Shown one piece after another: positions 19,650 to 31,104 of a DNA stretch of 64,000 bases (position 1 is its first letter; each line of letters starts with the position of its first letter). The notes under the pieces were generated by a model. The model made no database searches and was not told where the DNA came from. It was given only the letters and a program-made list of their open reading frames with translations. Source of the DNA: Trichosphaerium sp. ATCC 40318 (taxonomy: Eukaryota; Discosea; Flabellinia; Trichosidae); assembly GCA_038496445.1 (NCBI GenBank), contig JALMLS010000320.1, positions 124,001-188,000 on the forward strand, written 5' to 3'. Both the position numbers and the translations under genes were made by a program.

Positions 19650-22153
19650 TTACAGGATTGCGATCTCACCAGCAGGTTTAATCCAGCGAATTTGATTGGT
19701 CCTAGTACCACCCAAAAAGTTATGTGGGAAAGGAAGCTTGTAGTCTACAATCTTATCCAAACGATCCATGTGATCTAGCGAAAAGAGAAGAATTTAAGAG
19801 CGTGTTTTAATCAAAACAAAAAAAAAGAAAAAAGCAAGAACTAGAGCTACCTTGAGTGAGTCTGAATTTACTCTCCAAAGCACCGATATTATCTTCTAAA
19901 TGCCGAACTTTCGATACGCCAACAATAGCAGAAGTGGTACCACGTTGCTGGAGTATCCAGTTCAAAGACACTTGTGATGGGGTACATCGAAGTTCTTTTG
20001 AAATTTTGACGAGTTCATCAGCAATATCATAGTCTTTTTCAGTCATCTCAACTATTCTCTGACCTTCACCTGCCTGTTGCAATACTGTTAATATACAAAA
20101 CACAAGCAATAATACTCGTACTTCTTGCCCACGTAAAAATCTTCCGGTATACTTTCCAGCACCTAAAACACTCCATGGTACGCTACCTAGGCCCATTTGA
20201 TTGGCCATTGGCAGAATATCTGACTGTAAATCTCTGTCGCCTACATTATGGCGTCCTTGGTAGGCTATAAACTTACTAATTGAAGTCAAAATCGTAGCTT
20301 AAAAGGTCAAAGATTCATCCAGCGTGAACAACTTAAAACAGCTATACTTATGTCCATCCTCTTACTTGAGCAATAGATTGAGCAGAAGAAACTACCCATG
20401 CTGGTGTATCTGATATACCAATGTATCGAACTTTACCTGAACGAACCTAAAACATGTTAAAAAACACAACATCAACACGTGTTTTTCGTTCAATAATGAA
20501 CTACTACATACCAAGTCGTCCAATCCGCGCATTACTTCTTCAATTGGTGTAGTATAGTCCCACATATGTAGATATAAAAGATCCTAATGTCATAAGTATC
20601 ACGTGCAATCTAAAAACACTACAAAAACATACAATATACGTTGTTCTTAGTCTCTTCAATGACAAGTCTATGGAGTACATCATATTCGTTCTTGAATTTC
20701 CGCCATGGTTTATATTCATCGATTCACCAATCTTAGGGCCTGAAAACTTTGTGGCAATTACGAGCTAGCAAACAAAAAAGTGAGTTTTTCTATCAAGAGC
20801 CAAAAAACAGAGTCCGTACAGGGCTGAAACTAAATAAGGCTTTTTTTGCAAAAGCCATTTTTTTGCCACCAAATACAGCCTTATTTTTCACCAAATTGCC
20901 TTGTTTTTGCCAAAAAAAATGGGCAAATATGAGGCATTGCCTTGTAATTTTGGGCTTTGAAGCCTCATATTTGGGCCAAATAGCAAGCAACTGGTTCACT
21001 AATTAGCCTTAAAATAGCCTGCATTGTTGGTCCAATAATGCCTCATTTTTTGTGCAACAATAAGGCATTTTTGCCCTCAATTTTTGGGCATAACCCAGGC
21101 ACCATATACTCATAAAACAAGGCTTTATATAGGCATACAATAGTGATTCATTTATTAAAGTACAGTACACAAAACACAAAAAACTTCAATGTCCTTCATG
21201 TGAAAAAAAACCTTTAGTTAAAAAAAAAAATTAACAAATTATTGGTATAATTTTCGCGGACTGGAAAAATGGTTTAAAGTACCTATAATCCTGTTGTAGC
21301 TGGATTTGGGTGCTGCGGTTCGAATGGCGGTGGTTTCGTTAGAATCCATAAAATACTAAGCGCGTGGTAACGACGTCTATATAAAACGTCAGTAGTAAAT
21401 GAAAAAAAAATGTTTAGGAAGTGTTGGTGTGGTGGAGACTTACCTTAAACCAATGTATCCTTAATGTACAATGTGTACACAACCAATGCCTAATTGATGC
21501 CTATAAATTTAAGGTTGGCAATGCATAAAAAAACTAGGGCAGGCATTGCCTAAAAAAAACAAGGCATTGCAACAATTAAGGCATTGCCCAACAAAGCCTT
21601 ATTTCAATGCCTGATTTTTGCCTTTTCTGCCATTGCCTTTGCAAAATCAGGCATTGCCATTTTTGCATGCCTGATTTTTGCCATCAATGCCTGATTTTAA
21701 AAAAATGCCTTCATATTTAAGGCAAAGCCTTGTTTAGTTTCAGCCCTGTATTTTTACCTCATCGTGGTTACCAGCTTCTTCCATAAACTCGCCCAGCCAC
21801 TCCTCAGACTGTCCGTTTTGGTAGTTGACTGCAGTATCAAAGAAGTTGCCTCCCTTGGAAATAAAGTGGTTGAAAACCTTATGTGCTTCTTCCTTATCCA
21901 TGTGGATTCCTATAAAAAATGACATTATTTTCAAGGGTATTGAGGCATTTCGTCTCTATCTGAGAGTTGATATTTCACATACCCAACGGCTTCCAAGTTT
22001 GTCCCCATGTCATGGTACCCAAGCACAGAGGTGATACACGAAGGCCTGCCAGTAAGTCAGTATTGTAAGACTTTTTTTAACCGCACCTGAATTGCCTAGT
22101 AGTTGGTACTCACTGAGTCCGCTTTTACGTTCTGGAGACTTGAGGTACGCCAT
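19650..22153 (-). CDS. aldo-keto reductase
   Basis: NAD(P)H-dependent oxidoreductase of the AKR superfamily, similar to potassium-channel beta-subunit/YajO-type AKRs. From the ATG at 22153: YQLLGNSG, then LRVSPLCLGTMTWG, then GGNFFDTAVNYQNGQSE with the catalytic Asp and Tyr (D....Y), then LVIATKFSGP, and later YDIADELVKISKEL and VSLNWILQQRG, ending near KPAGEIAIL at 19650. Several introns separate these blocks. One intron (20765-21757) is almost wholly made of a 930-bp mobile element. Without it the intron would be about 61 nt, the usual size here. The coding exons look intact, so function is likely kept if the large intron is spliced. Confidence 0.85.
20819..21748. mobile_element. non-autonomous DNA element A, copy 1
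   Basis: 930 bp with perfect terminal inverted repeats beginning CAGGGCTGAAACTAAA and flanked by TA on both sides, consistent with a 2-bp target duplication. Both ends carry many short subterminal motifs AAGGCA/TGCCTT in alternating orientation. The core (about 21100-21480) is unique. No transposase is encoded. It sits in an intron of the aldo-keto reductase, 8 nt from the 5' splice site and about 54 nt from the 3' splice site. Confidence 0.88.
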
Positions 22154-22766
22154 ATTTTTCTGATGTGGTGTTATGTGTTTTAGGTTTGTAAACAATAGCA
22201 GGCGTAGGTAAGGAGCAGTTAAGCTTGATTTCAGTGAATCATTGTTTCCACCAAAAAAAAACTGGGTTCCCTAAGAAAACAAACTACTAGAAACCACTAA
22301 CAATAAAGTGTTACCTTTTATAGATTTTTAGGGTTTAGTTACGAATTCCTTTGTCATGAATTCGCTCCGAGGAAATGTGAACCAGCAGCGTTGACAAGTG
22401 GGTTTTAGCTCAGAGAAGTAGGATAAAGTGAAAATGGTGACAAGTGATGTTTGTAAGTGCATTTAGCGTAACTGGAAAGCATCAGTCTAAATAAACATAG
22501 CTGTCATGTATATGAATTTGTTGAGAAAAGATTAAAACAATGTTAATTCATAGGGGAGTGTAGAAGCTTAAACGTGTACGCTATACTGCAAACTTGATAA
22601 AATATCAAAGTGAATCAAGACAACATTTGCTCCAAATAGATTGCTCAAGCATTCAATTTCTATATAGCTAAGTGAGCGACGCTCTTAAAGCCCTATCAAC
22701 CTAACAAGACTGTTTAACCGAGGGCCCGTCACCTCTAACATACATATTGGGTACTGATCACTGTCA
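22154..22766. other. intergenic
   Basis: Upstream of the aldo-keto reductase, up to element B. No gene or structured feature recognised. Confidence 0.4.
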
Positions 22767-23821
22767 CAGGTCTAAAAAAATATACCAGTTTTTTTGGTAT
22801 ATACCACTTTTATACCACTTTTTTATACCAGTTTTTTATGGTATATACCAAAAAAAGTGGTATATTTTGACTGAAATATACCAAAAAAAGTGGTATATTG
22901 GCCAAATATACCAACAATATACCAAAAAACAGGTATAAAAGCAGAAAATATACCACTTTTTTTCACCAGAAAAAAAATATACCACTTTTTTATACCACTT
23001 TTTTTAGGTATATACCAGGTATATACCACTTTTTTATACCAGTTTTTCATGGTATATACCACTTTTATATACCACTTTATGCCTACTTATGGTACACCTG
23101 CAATTCCAGAAAATACACTTTATTTAATACACAGTTTGTGAGCTACAAGTTTTGGACAATGTCCACTACAGTTACATTACTATGGGCATCTGGAAAATTC
23201 GTCCATCTCTATGAGCTTGCTGTACCTACTGTAAAAACATGCTGCGCACCTAATGAAAGTGGTCCCACCTGAATCCATCAATTACTAAGGCCTACGGAGG
23301 TCGGTTAATGTATATCAAACGAAAATAAAATAAAACTTTGTCTGGTACCCACGAACGTCTGTATAATACCTGCAATGTATGTTCCTTAATGTTGGTACTG
23401 GAATCAGGTCCTGTGGTTCGAATGAGCTTGGTTTGGTTAGATTCTATGATATACTAAGGTCCCTACGCACCGTTCAATGTATGACGTCTATGATCGTTCA
23501 ACAAGAAAACCCATTACCAAAAAGCTCCTTAATGACCTTCTTGAAGCATACCATAAAAGTGGTATATACCAATAAAAAGGTGGTATATACCACATACCAT
23601 AAAAAAGTGGTATATACCACTTTATATACCATTTTTAGAAGGTCTCATTATGTGAATGAAAAGTGGTATATACCACTTCCATATACCACTTTTTTATTCA
23701 CTTAATTTCTAAAAAAAGTGGTATTTCAAAATGGTATATACCAGTTCATATACCATTTTGTTGAAAAAAGTGGTATATACCATAAAAAAACTGGTATATA
23801 CCACTTTAATTTTTAGACCTG
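22767..23821. mobile_element. non-autonomous DNA element B
   Basis: About 1055 bp. Its ends are inverted repeats CAGGTCTAAAA. Next to each end lie dense arrays of a palindromic TATACCA/TGGTATA motif with short A or T spacers (22783-23080 and 23548-23805). The core of about 465 bp is non-repetitive and carries a segment (23391-23460) related to the core of element A. No clear target duplication is visible and no transposase is encoded. The right end abuts an LRR fragment. Confidence 0.75.
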
Positions 23822-24255
23822 TTACTGACAATATTATCAAACAATTTGCTGGCGTCCATACTATTGACCTCACTTGCACTTCTGTAACTGATGAAGGCAT
23901 TAAAGCACTTGCTGGAGTTCATACTATTAACCTTAGTAACATTTTAGTAACTGATGAAGGTGCTAAAGCACTTGCTGGAGTCCATACTATTGATCTTAGT
24001 TACACTTTAGTAACTGATGAAGGCATTAAATCACTTGCTGGCGTGCATACTATTGACCTTACTGACACTGAAGTAACTGATGAAGGCATTAAAGCACTTG
24101 CTGGAGTTCATACTATTAACCTTAATAGCACTGAGGTATCTGATGAAGGCATTAAAGCACTTGCTGGCGTGCACACTATTTACCTTAGTTATGACAGTCT
24201 AGTAACCAATGAAGGTGTCAAAGCACTTGTTGTGGCAAAAATATTCGGTAGATAG
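23822..24255 (+). pseudogene. LRR gene fragment trapped between two elements
   Basis: An open frame (formally from 23731 inside element B) encodes about six LRRs with the family core VTDEGIKALAGVHTI, then loses the repeat and ends VAKIFGR at 24255. No F-box and no proper start are present, and the upstream part of the frame is element B sequence. It is therefore a 5'- and 3'-truncated paralogue. The repeats are clean and in frame, so truncation is recent. A fusion protein starting in element B cannot be excluded. Confidence 0.7.
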
Positions 24256-24284
24256 GATGGAACTATAATGTGTTCAATTTCATG

Positions 24285-25213
24285 CAGGGCTGAAACTAAA
24301 TAAGGCTTTTTTTGCAAAAGCCATTTTTTTGCCACCAAATACAGCCTTATTTTTCACCAAATTGCCTTGTTTTTGCCAAAAAAAATGGGCAAATATGAGG
24401 CATTGCCTTGTAATTTTGGGCTTTGGAGCCTCATATTTGGGCCAAATAGCAAGCAACTGGTTCACTAATTAGCCTTAAAATAGCCTGCATTGTTGGTCCA
24501 ATAATGCCTCATTTTTTGTGCAACAATAAGGCATTTTTGCCCTCAATTTTTGGGCATAACCCAGGCACCATATACTCATAAAACAAGGATTTATATAGGC
24601 ATACAATAATGATTCATTTATTAAAGTACAGTACACAAAACACAAAAAACTTCAATGTCCTCCATGTGAAAAAAAACCTTTAGTTAAAAAAAAAAATTAA
24701 CAAATTATTGGTATAATTTTCGCGGACTGGAAAAATGGTTTAAAGTATCTATACTCCTGTTGTAGGTGGATTTGGGTGCTGCGGTTCGAATGACGGCGGT
24801 TTCGTTAGAATCCATAAAATACTAAGAGCGTGGTGACAACGTCTATATAAAACGTCAGTAGTAAATGAAAAAAAATGTTTAGGAAGTGTTGGTGTGGTGG
24901 AAACTTACCTTAAACCAATGTATCCTTAATGTACAATGTGTACACAACCAATGCCTAATTGGTGCCTGTAAATTTAAGGCTGGCAATGCATAAAAAAACT
25001 AGGGCAGGCATTGCCTAAAAAAAACAAGGCATTGCAACAATTAAGGCATTGCCCAACAAAGCCTTATTTCAATGCCTGATTTTTGCCTTTTCTGCCATTG
25101 CCTTTGCAAAATCAGGCATTGCCATTTTTGCATGCCTGATTTTTGCCATCAATGCCTGATTTTAAAAAAATGCCTTCATATTTAAGGCAAAGCCTTGTTT
25201 AGTTTCAGCCCTG
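24285..25213. mobile_element. non-autonomous DNA element A, copy 2
   Basis: 929 bp in the same orientation as copy 1, about 98 percent identical (I count roughly 18 differences). Same inverted repeats CAGGGCTGAAAC. Flanked by TG on both sides, again a possible 2-bp duplication. Confidence 0.88.
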
Positions 25214-25623
25214 TGTATTCAATAAGGATATCCTGTAACAATACAAACACTTGTAGTAAACGAGTTGCATATTTCATGAATTAATCTGTTTCATTCGCTG
25301 TAATTCTGCAAGTGAACTTGTTTCTAATTTTGCTTAAAGTTGCACTCATATATGAAGTATATTATTCGGCTTGGCTGTTTTGAGGTGTAATTATATTATT
25401 GTGGGTCGTGTAACCTACCACTAGAACAGGTGAAATTGGGTTTTTTTTTTTGTAGTATTTGCCTAAATGGCAATCAGATTTTAATCTAAAGCTGCTAGTT
25501 GTGTGCCGGTGAGAGCTACTTCAAGAGTTATTCTTCATTTTTCTGTTTGGTCTTGAGTAGTCTTACAACAGTCTTTGGCTTTCTTATTCTTATCGAAAAT
25601 CGAGCTGTAACACCCATAACAAC
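25214..25623. other. upstream region of the LIM gene
   Basis: Intergenic. Nothing recognised apart from a T run near 25441. Confidence 0.4.
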
Positions 25624-27300
25624 ATGTCAAAAGCTGTGGTTTGCTTTATCTGTGGTAAAACGGTTCGTAAATTGTAGTAGACCATCGATAAAGCAGGTGT
25701 TGTGATAATCACGTGATTTATTTTGTTTTTTTTAGGCCTACCCATTAGAACAGTTTAAAACTGATGGCCACATATTCCACAAGTGGTGTTTCAAGTGTTG
25801 TCAATGCGGTATGCGATTGTCGATTAATAACTATGCTGGGTTAAAGGTGAGTTTTTTTCCCTTCTCCTTTTTTGTTTCCGAGCTAGTGTCGCTTGTGCGA
25901 TACATCTACGCCATGAAATTTATCTCCGTGGCCCACCTACTCCTTAAAGTCTTGCAATTCGCAAGATTTGCGGTGCCTGGAGGGTCTGATAGTCAACACG
26001 AACGCTGAAAAGGGTTGTTTCTTAACATTTTTTTAATGTTTTTTCCTCAACGGTTTTTTTTTTTCTAATTAGGCGTGATTCGCTTTCTTCTGTATTAATA
26101 TTATGTGTAGGATAAGTACTACTGTAAACCTCATTTTAAAGTGCGTATTTTTTTAATACAGGGCAAGTAATATTTATAGAACAAATCGGTATCCAGCAAA
26201 TGTTTAAAACAAAAGGAAACTATGATGAGAGTTTTGGTGAAGAAAAACTTACCAAGAAATGGAGCGCTTCAGCTGTACGTTTTGATGGATTTCAAGGTGT
26301 ACATAAAGTAGGTAAGTATTTATAAATAACATAGTATCACGTGATTTCAAAAAGGTTTTTATGAAGCGAGTTTATAGCCTTTATTTCATCGCCTTTTTTT
26401 AATTGATTTTTTGAAGAAAGTCCAAAGAAGACAGCACCTGTAAAGAAAGTACCTGCTTCCAAGAAGCCAGCGAGTTGGTTGAGTGCGTTCACTAGCTTTG
26501 TTTAAACAAAATCAACTTACTAGCGCTACATAGAACCTGACGCGCAAAAAGATGCTGCTGAGAAGAAAAAACAAGCTGCACGTGATAAAAAACGTGCTGA
26601 AGAGGAGTAAGTCGAAAAACGCAACAACCTGACCTAATTTTTTGTTTTGTAGACGCCTTGAGAAGGAGAAGCGGTACTTTGTCGAATAGCCATTTGATTT
26701 AATTAATGATGTACCTGTAGTATCGCTGAAGAGCGGAAGGCTGCTACAGCAAGAAGGAACGCAGCTAAACAGCGCGGAACATCAAACTTGACAACTTCTT
26801 CGAGCAACAATCAAAAAGAAGTAGCAGCTGCAAGAGACGCTGAAAGAAAGGCTAAAGAAGAAACTGCGAAAGCTAAAGAGGAATTGAAGAAGGCTAAACA
26901 AGAGATAGCGAATGCAAAAGCTGAAACTAAAAAGGCAAATGAAGAGAAAGCGAAAGCCATTGAAGAAAAGAAAAAAGCAGAAAAAGAAAAAGAAGAAGCA
27001 ATTGCTGAGCTTAAAGAAGCCAAAGAATCCGCAAAGAAACAACAAGAAGAGGCTAAAAAACCAGAGAAAGTAGAAGAAACTAAGAAGACTGAAAGTCCAC
27101 AAGGTGGAAAGAAGAGAACACCAGAAGAAGAAGCTGCTTACAGAAAAGCTTATGAAGATGCTAAAAAGCGTGCTCTCGCGTACTCTGCAAAGATGGAGGA
27201 GAAGCTTCAAGCTCAGAGGAGAGCAGAGATTGATGCTCTTAAGAGATCATCTTTACAGTTCAAGTTGGCTACTATTGAATCAGGTGAAAGCGACCTTTAA
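25624..27300 (+). CDS. LIM-domain protein with coiled-coil C-terminus
   Basis: Starts MSKAVVCFICGKT and encodes one LIM zinc-binding domain over three exons: C-x2-C in exon 1, HIFHKWCFKCCQCG in exon 2, then DKYYCKPHF. It continues QMFKTKGNYDESFGEEK, a segment typical after LIM domains in dictyostelid and plant LIM proteins (family knowledge). A Lys/Pro stretch follows (KKTAPVKKVPASKKP), then about 200 residues of strongly charged alternating Lys/Glu/Ala heptads, clearly a coiled coil. It probably organises actin or cortical structures. Donors include GTTCGT, GTGAGT, GTGCGT and GTAAGT. Low-complexity Lys/Glu coding sequence causes long but false open frames on the other strand. Confidence 0.82.
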
Positions 27301-27708
27301 GTAGAAAAAGGGAAGGGTAACTTCTTTTCTTTATTTATAGAACGAACTTGTCGTTGTAAAAGGCGAGGCCTAGTAAACTAGTTATAATATGATTTTGTTA
27401 AATGAAAAACTGTAGCTTGTACATCGGTGTGATAGTATGGTTTCTCCAATCGTATTTGTAGTATCGAGCATTATTCTTACTTCAAAAAATTTAAGAAAAG
27501 CATGACTTAAAGAAGTATGTTAAGTCCTTTGTGTATAACCCTTGTGACCTCGTGCAAAACAAAATAATGTAGCAAAAGTATTTAACAGTACTGGAAAGAA
27601 GAAACAAGGACTTATGTGTTATACAAGGTTATTTTTATTTACAACAGTTCGGAACTTTTTTTTTCTTTTTCTTATGTACAATAATAGCTTTACTCAAACT
27701 TTGCAAGT
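27301..27708. other. intergenic between convergent genes
   Basis: 3' flanks only. No feature recognised. Confidence 0.4.
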
Positions 27709-28227
27709 TTAAACACCCACTTTTGACATGAGGAAACTCTTTGCTTTTTTTTGTGTGGCAAGAGCGCCTCTTCTCATATTAGCGAAACTCTTTTTCTTGA
27801 CGAGAGCTGCGCGAGGTTGAGCATTATTTGTGATTCTTTTTGATATTCTTAATAGTTGTGATGGTCTCATTCTTGTCAACCACTTTTTTCTATCGACTCT
27901 TCTTCCAGATGATGAACTCTTTGTGAGATGAAGTAAAGCGTTTGTGACCAATTCTTTGTTATATCCTCTAGGGAATACAATGACATAGCTGCAAAATTTA
28001 GGGAGATCGCTCGGGAGATCATTCTCGCGTAGATATCCGTTGCAGGTCACAACGACTCTGTTACTTGGTTGAGGAAAGTGGAACCCAGGAGAAGTTGTCT
28101 TTGTAATAAGTTCGTCGAGAGCTTTTCCTATTGGGATGGTCGTTGTTCTTTTTATCTTGAAGGCTATGCTGTGGTATCCAGGTCCTTGGGTTGCTTTGTT
28201 TGCGAAGAAAACGTCAATGCAAGACAT
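27709..28227 (-). CDS. hypothetical protein, intronless
   Basis: 172 residues, ATG start, no recognised family. The N-terminal two thirds look like a compact mixed alpha/beta domain (MSCIDVFFANKATQGPGYHSI at the start, later RVVVTCNGYLRENDLP and YVIVFPRGYNKELV). The last 60 residues are very basic (RRVDRKKWLTRMRPSQLLR, then KKKSFANMRRGALATQKKAK), suggesting nucleic acid binding or nucleolar localisation. No signal peptide or membrane segment. Convergent with the LIM gene. Confidence 0.6.
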   Translation of the reverse strand: MSCIDVFFANKATQGPGYHSIAFKIKRTTTIPIGKALDELITKTTSPGFHFPQPSNRVVVTCNGYLRENDLPSDLPKFCSYVIVFPRGYNKELVTNALLHLTKSSSSGRRVDRKKWLTRMRPSQLLRISKRITNNAQPRAALVKKKSFANMRRGALATQKKAKSFLMSKVGV

Positions 28228-28822
28228 GTTGTTGATGTGTTGGTGTCGTTATTTATATGATGAACTTCCCTAAACTCCACGGCGGAACCTAATAAAACTA
28301 CGCACACTATCAAATTATGACGTCAACAAGAACACCTATACAAGTTTAATATCATGTATTTGTTGTTAAAGCTTGTCTATTGTAGGACTTAAGAATAAAT
28401 AAATCTGCACAGTTTTTTCTTGTCCGGCTAAATATCAAACTATCTATTGTTAATGGTAGCACTCATATCCACCGTGATATCTTCTAGGGTTTATTTCGAA
28501 ATAACTTCGGGATGCGTTCCCGCGACCGATTCCTATCCAGGAGCATTATAAACATCACTACAAAACAGTAGCGCTAGGCAAATATTTTTTATTTTAAACT
28601 TGTGTGAGCCGGAATTACAATGTTACATTTATCACGTGATAAAAACGTTTTAATTAATTAACCCTTTAAAAAACTCTACTGCATCTCTTTATCAGCACAG
28701 AATCATCCTTTCAAAGCTTGCTTTGAGGATAAATTCTCGTTCTTAGCCAAGACAAAATAACTTCATTTACTTCACTAGGTTTCTCCGCCAAAACCTAAAA
28801 ACAGGTTGGCCGGAGAAACTGT
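28228..28822. other. intergenic
   Basis: No gene recognised; includes one CACGTG palindrome near 28633. Confidence 0.4.
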
Positions 28823-30654
28823 TTAGCGGTTTTTGTTCACAACACGCACCCAATGTCCCGCATCCTCAACATGTCCACGTGTTAAATTCTTTACATTCTT
28901 TTCCATACCGAAACTCATCTCACGTGTAAGAACAGGGTCATTACCTACAAAGAAAAAAAGGAAAGTTACAAACATGTGCACAAATGAAAAAACTTTCTGA
29001 TTCCACATGTGAAAGTGTCACTTGCGAACACTTTCTCCGGGTTATTATCATAACTTATTTGTTGGGACGTACCACATGTTATCATCAATGCTTGTGTAGT
29101 AATTTCTCTAGGATATCCTTCTTCCGCAAGCCAGTTCAGTTTAGTTGTTCGATACCTTTAAAGAAAAGAAAAAAAAATTATTCCAAAGTATGTAAAGCAT
29201 AAAAGTTTCTTGTTTGCCTACCAATTTAGTCCGCCTCTAACGCCGCTTCTACGAACGTGTTATTATAATGACATAGACTCACAAATTTTGCCTCCTGTCG
29301 TACGTGCCTTTTGAATTGGGATACATAGTAGTCACCCTCTCGTTCTGTAAGTAAGTCTGTCCTTTTAACATTTTTAACTGCACGCATTAATCCGTCCTTC
29401 ATCCATACCCTACATAGTTTTTATTATAATTATTTGCTAAAAAAGATCGTTATGTTAATTTTACCCCTTGTTAATAGAGTTATCCTTCCATCGTCGATGA
29501 ATGAGGAAGATGAGCTTTTCAACGTCTTGACTCAATTCCTCAACGGCTTCTTGTGTATTGAAATACACTTGGTATTTAAACGCAGGAAGATGCTTTGCAA
29601 TAGTCTGTATGTCCATACAAACCTTTGTTCTAGGTGTGTACGGTGTACATATACCGCCAACTCCCAATAAGCGTTCCGGATGGAATATTGCAAAGCGCCA
29701 TGATAACGCGCCTTTAAAACAAATTAAAAACAATTAAAAAAAAATTAGTTAAAGTGTTTGTTCGTTCTTCGTTTCTGTCCACGTACCACCCCAATCGTGT
29801 CCAATTACAGTAAATTTATCAACACCTACAATTAGAAGTTAATTAGGTGAATCATCAAATTGTATTCTTAAAGGCAAGGCTATTCTGACTTTTATTCTTG
29901 AACAAGTCGAAACCAAAACAAATCTATTCGTTTTAAAATCATTTTTTAAAGTCACGTTTTTAGCACGTGTCAAAAAACCCATAGAAGAATTTTTTTTCTT
30001 TTGTTTTGTTTTGGTAAACAACCAGCTTTGCGGGAATTCTTCTTCGTGTTGCGTTGCTTTGTACGTACCAAGGGAATCCAATAACTCAACCATTGCGCTA
30101 GACACCGTTTTGAAAGTGAAGTTGTGTAGTTTTGCGACATCCGCTTCAGATTGCCCAAACCCGGGTAAATCAGGCGCAATAACCCTGTACCCAGCGTTGG
30201 CGAGTGGTTTTATTTGCTAAACGGGAGTTTAGTGAACTTTGTACATGACACGCAATAAATCGTTTAAATGGCGCATAAATAACGTCTTGCGCGTGTAATA
30301 GCAATTAATAACGGTTTAAACGGCAATGAGCGGCGTTTCGTTAAAAACGGCTCTAAAAAGGTCATATAACGATACAAATGTCGTACCTTACGCCATCCAT
30401 ACCTATTTCAAACAATTATTAGCCATTTTGAATAGATATGAGGTTCAAACGAACCATAAATCAGGCCATCCATGTAGCAATAGAATGACGCGATCAGTAC
30501 CATGTCCTTCGTCTACATAATGGAATCTTATGTCAAACTTTCTACATTGATAGTATTTATGCTTGTAAGCCAAAGGATCCAAATCACCACTACTTGTCAT
30601 TGGTAAAACGAAGAATACCGCCCAAATAAGAAAAAACCGTTTAAGTATGGCCAA
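28823..30654 (-). CDS. epoxide hydrolase (alpha/beta hydrolase), secretory
   Basis: Hydrolyses epoxides to diols. In order: an N-terminal hydrophobic signal or anchor (FFLIWAVFFVLP), HYVDEG and LLLHGWPDLW (oxyanion HGxP), a block PDLPGFGQSEA, nucleophile block VIGHDWGG, the lid with LTEREGDYYVSQFK, then GGLNWYR, and catalytic His in DAGHWVRV near the end. All catalytic elements are present, so it should be active. At least seven introns. One of them only keeps frame (giving FKRSGVRGGLNW) if the donor is GC (AG|GCACGT) rather than GT. It lies next to a P450; such a pair could detoxify or modify lipophilic compounds, but co-regulation is not shown. Confidence 0.88.
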
Positions 30655-30732
30655 GAGAATAATCCTAATCCCTTCAGGAACAGGGACGTAAACGCAAAGG
30701 ATACTGATGATGAGAATAAGCTATATTACGCG

Positions 30733-31057
30733 TTACAAGGACTCTGTTCTTCGAGAAAACTGTCGCTTTCTTAGTCTTGCGCACGTGGCGTTTGTACAAG
30801 AGAGGTATTGGTGTTTGTGTAGCTGGTAAGGGCTGTGGGATGGTTCTTCATCGTAGGTGTATTGGATGCCGTATTTTGAAGCAATCTTTTGGAAGCAAGA
30901 ATAGTTGTTTGTCACTTTCAGAGGTCGTCCACGCTGCGGCCACGGTTTGTTATCCTTTCGCTGTATAATACTTGGTCGTATTTCTTACCATTTGGCGCAC
31001 AACCACTTGTGGTGAGTACCACATACGGACACCAACAGCAATACGACGTACCCACAT
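30733..31057 (-). CDS. hypothetical small basic protein, possible AT-hook
   Basis: Unrecognised. The exon 30733-about 30945 encodes QRGRPLKV (an RGRP core like an AT-hook), then CFQKIASKYGIQYTYDEE, a Cys-pair (CTNATC) and a basic end RKRQFSRRTESL. An upstream exon with the ATG at 31057 joins in phase through an intron with donor GTAAGA and acceptor GCGAAAG. It is squeezed between the P450 stop (31105) and the epoxide hydrolase start, so it might instead be part of an alternative 3' end. Confidence 0.3.
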
Positions 31058-31104
31058 TCCCGTGACGGCTAAAGAAAAGAGTGTGCTAATAAAATCAAAG
31101 TGTT

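Noticed and set aside
20793-20999. Open frame of about 68 codons (MNQLLAIWPKYEA) in both copies of element A
   Set aside because: It is preserved only because the two copies are about 98 percent identical as DNA. Composition follows the AAGGCA/TGCCTT arrays and no protein family fits.
21313-21325. GGTTCGAAT as a tRNA B box
   Set aside because: No matching A box or cloverleaf. The word is part of the core shared by both element families.
22783-23805. TATACCA arrays as a CRISPR-like or centromere-like repeat
   Set aside because: Units are irregular and alternate in orientation with A/T spacers; ends form inverted repeats, so subterminal arrays of a DNA element fit better.
26782-27210. Long minus-strand frame rich in Phe/Ser
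   Set aside because: Antisense shadow of the Lys/Glu-rich coiled coil of the LIM gene.
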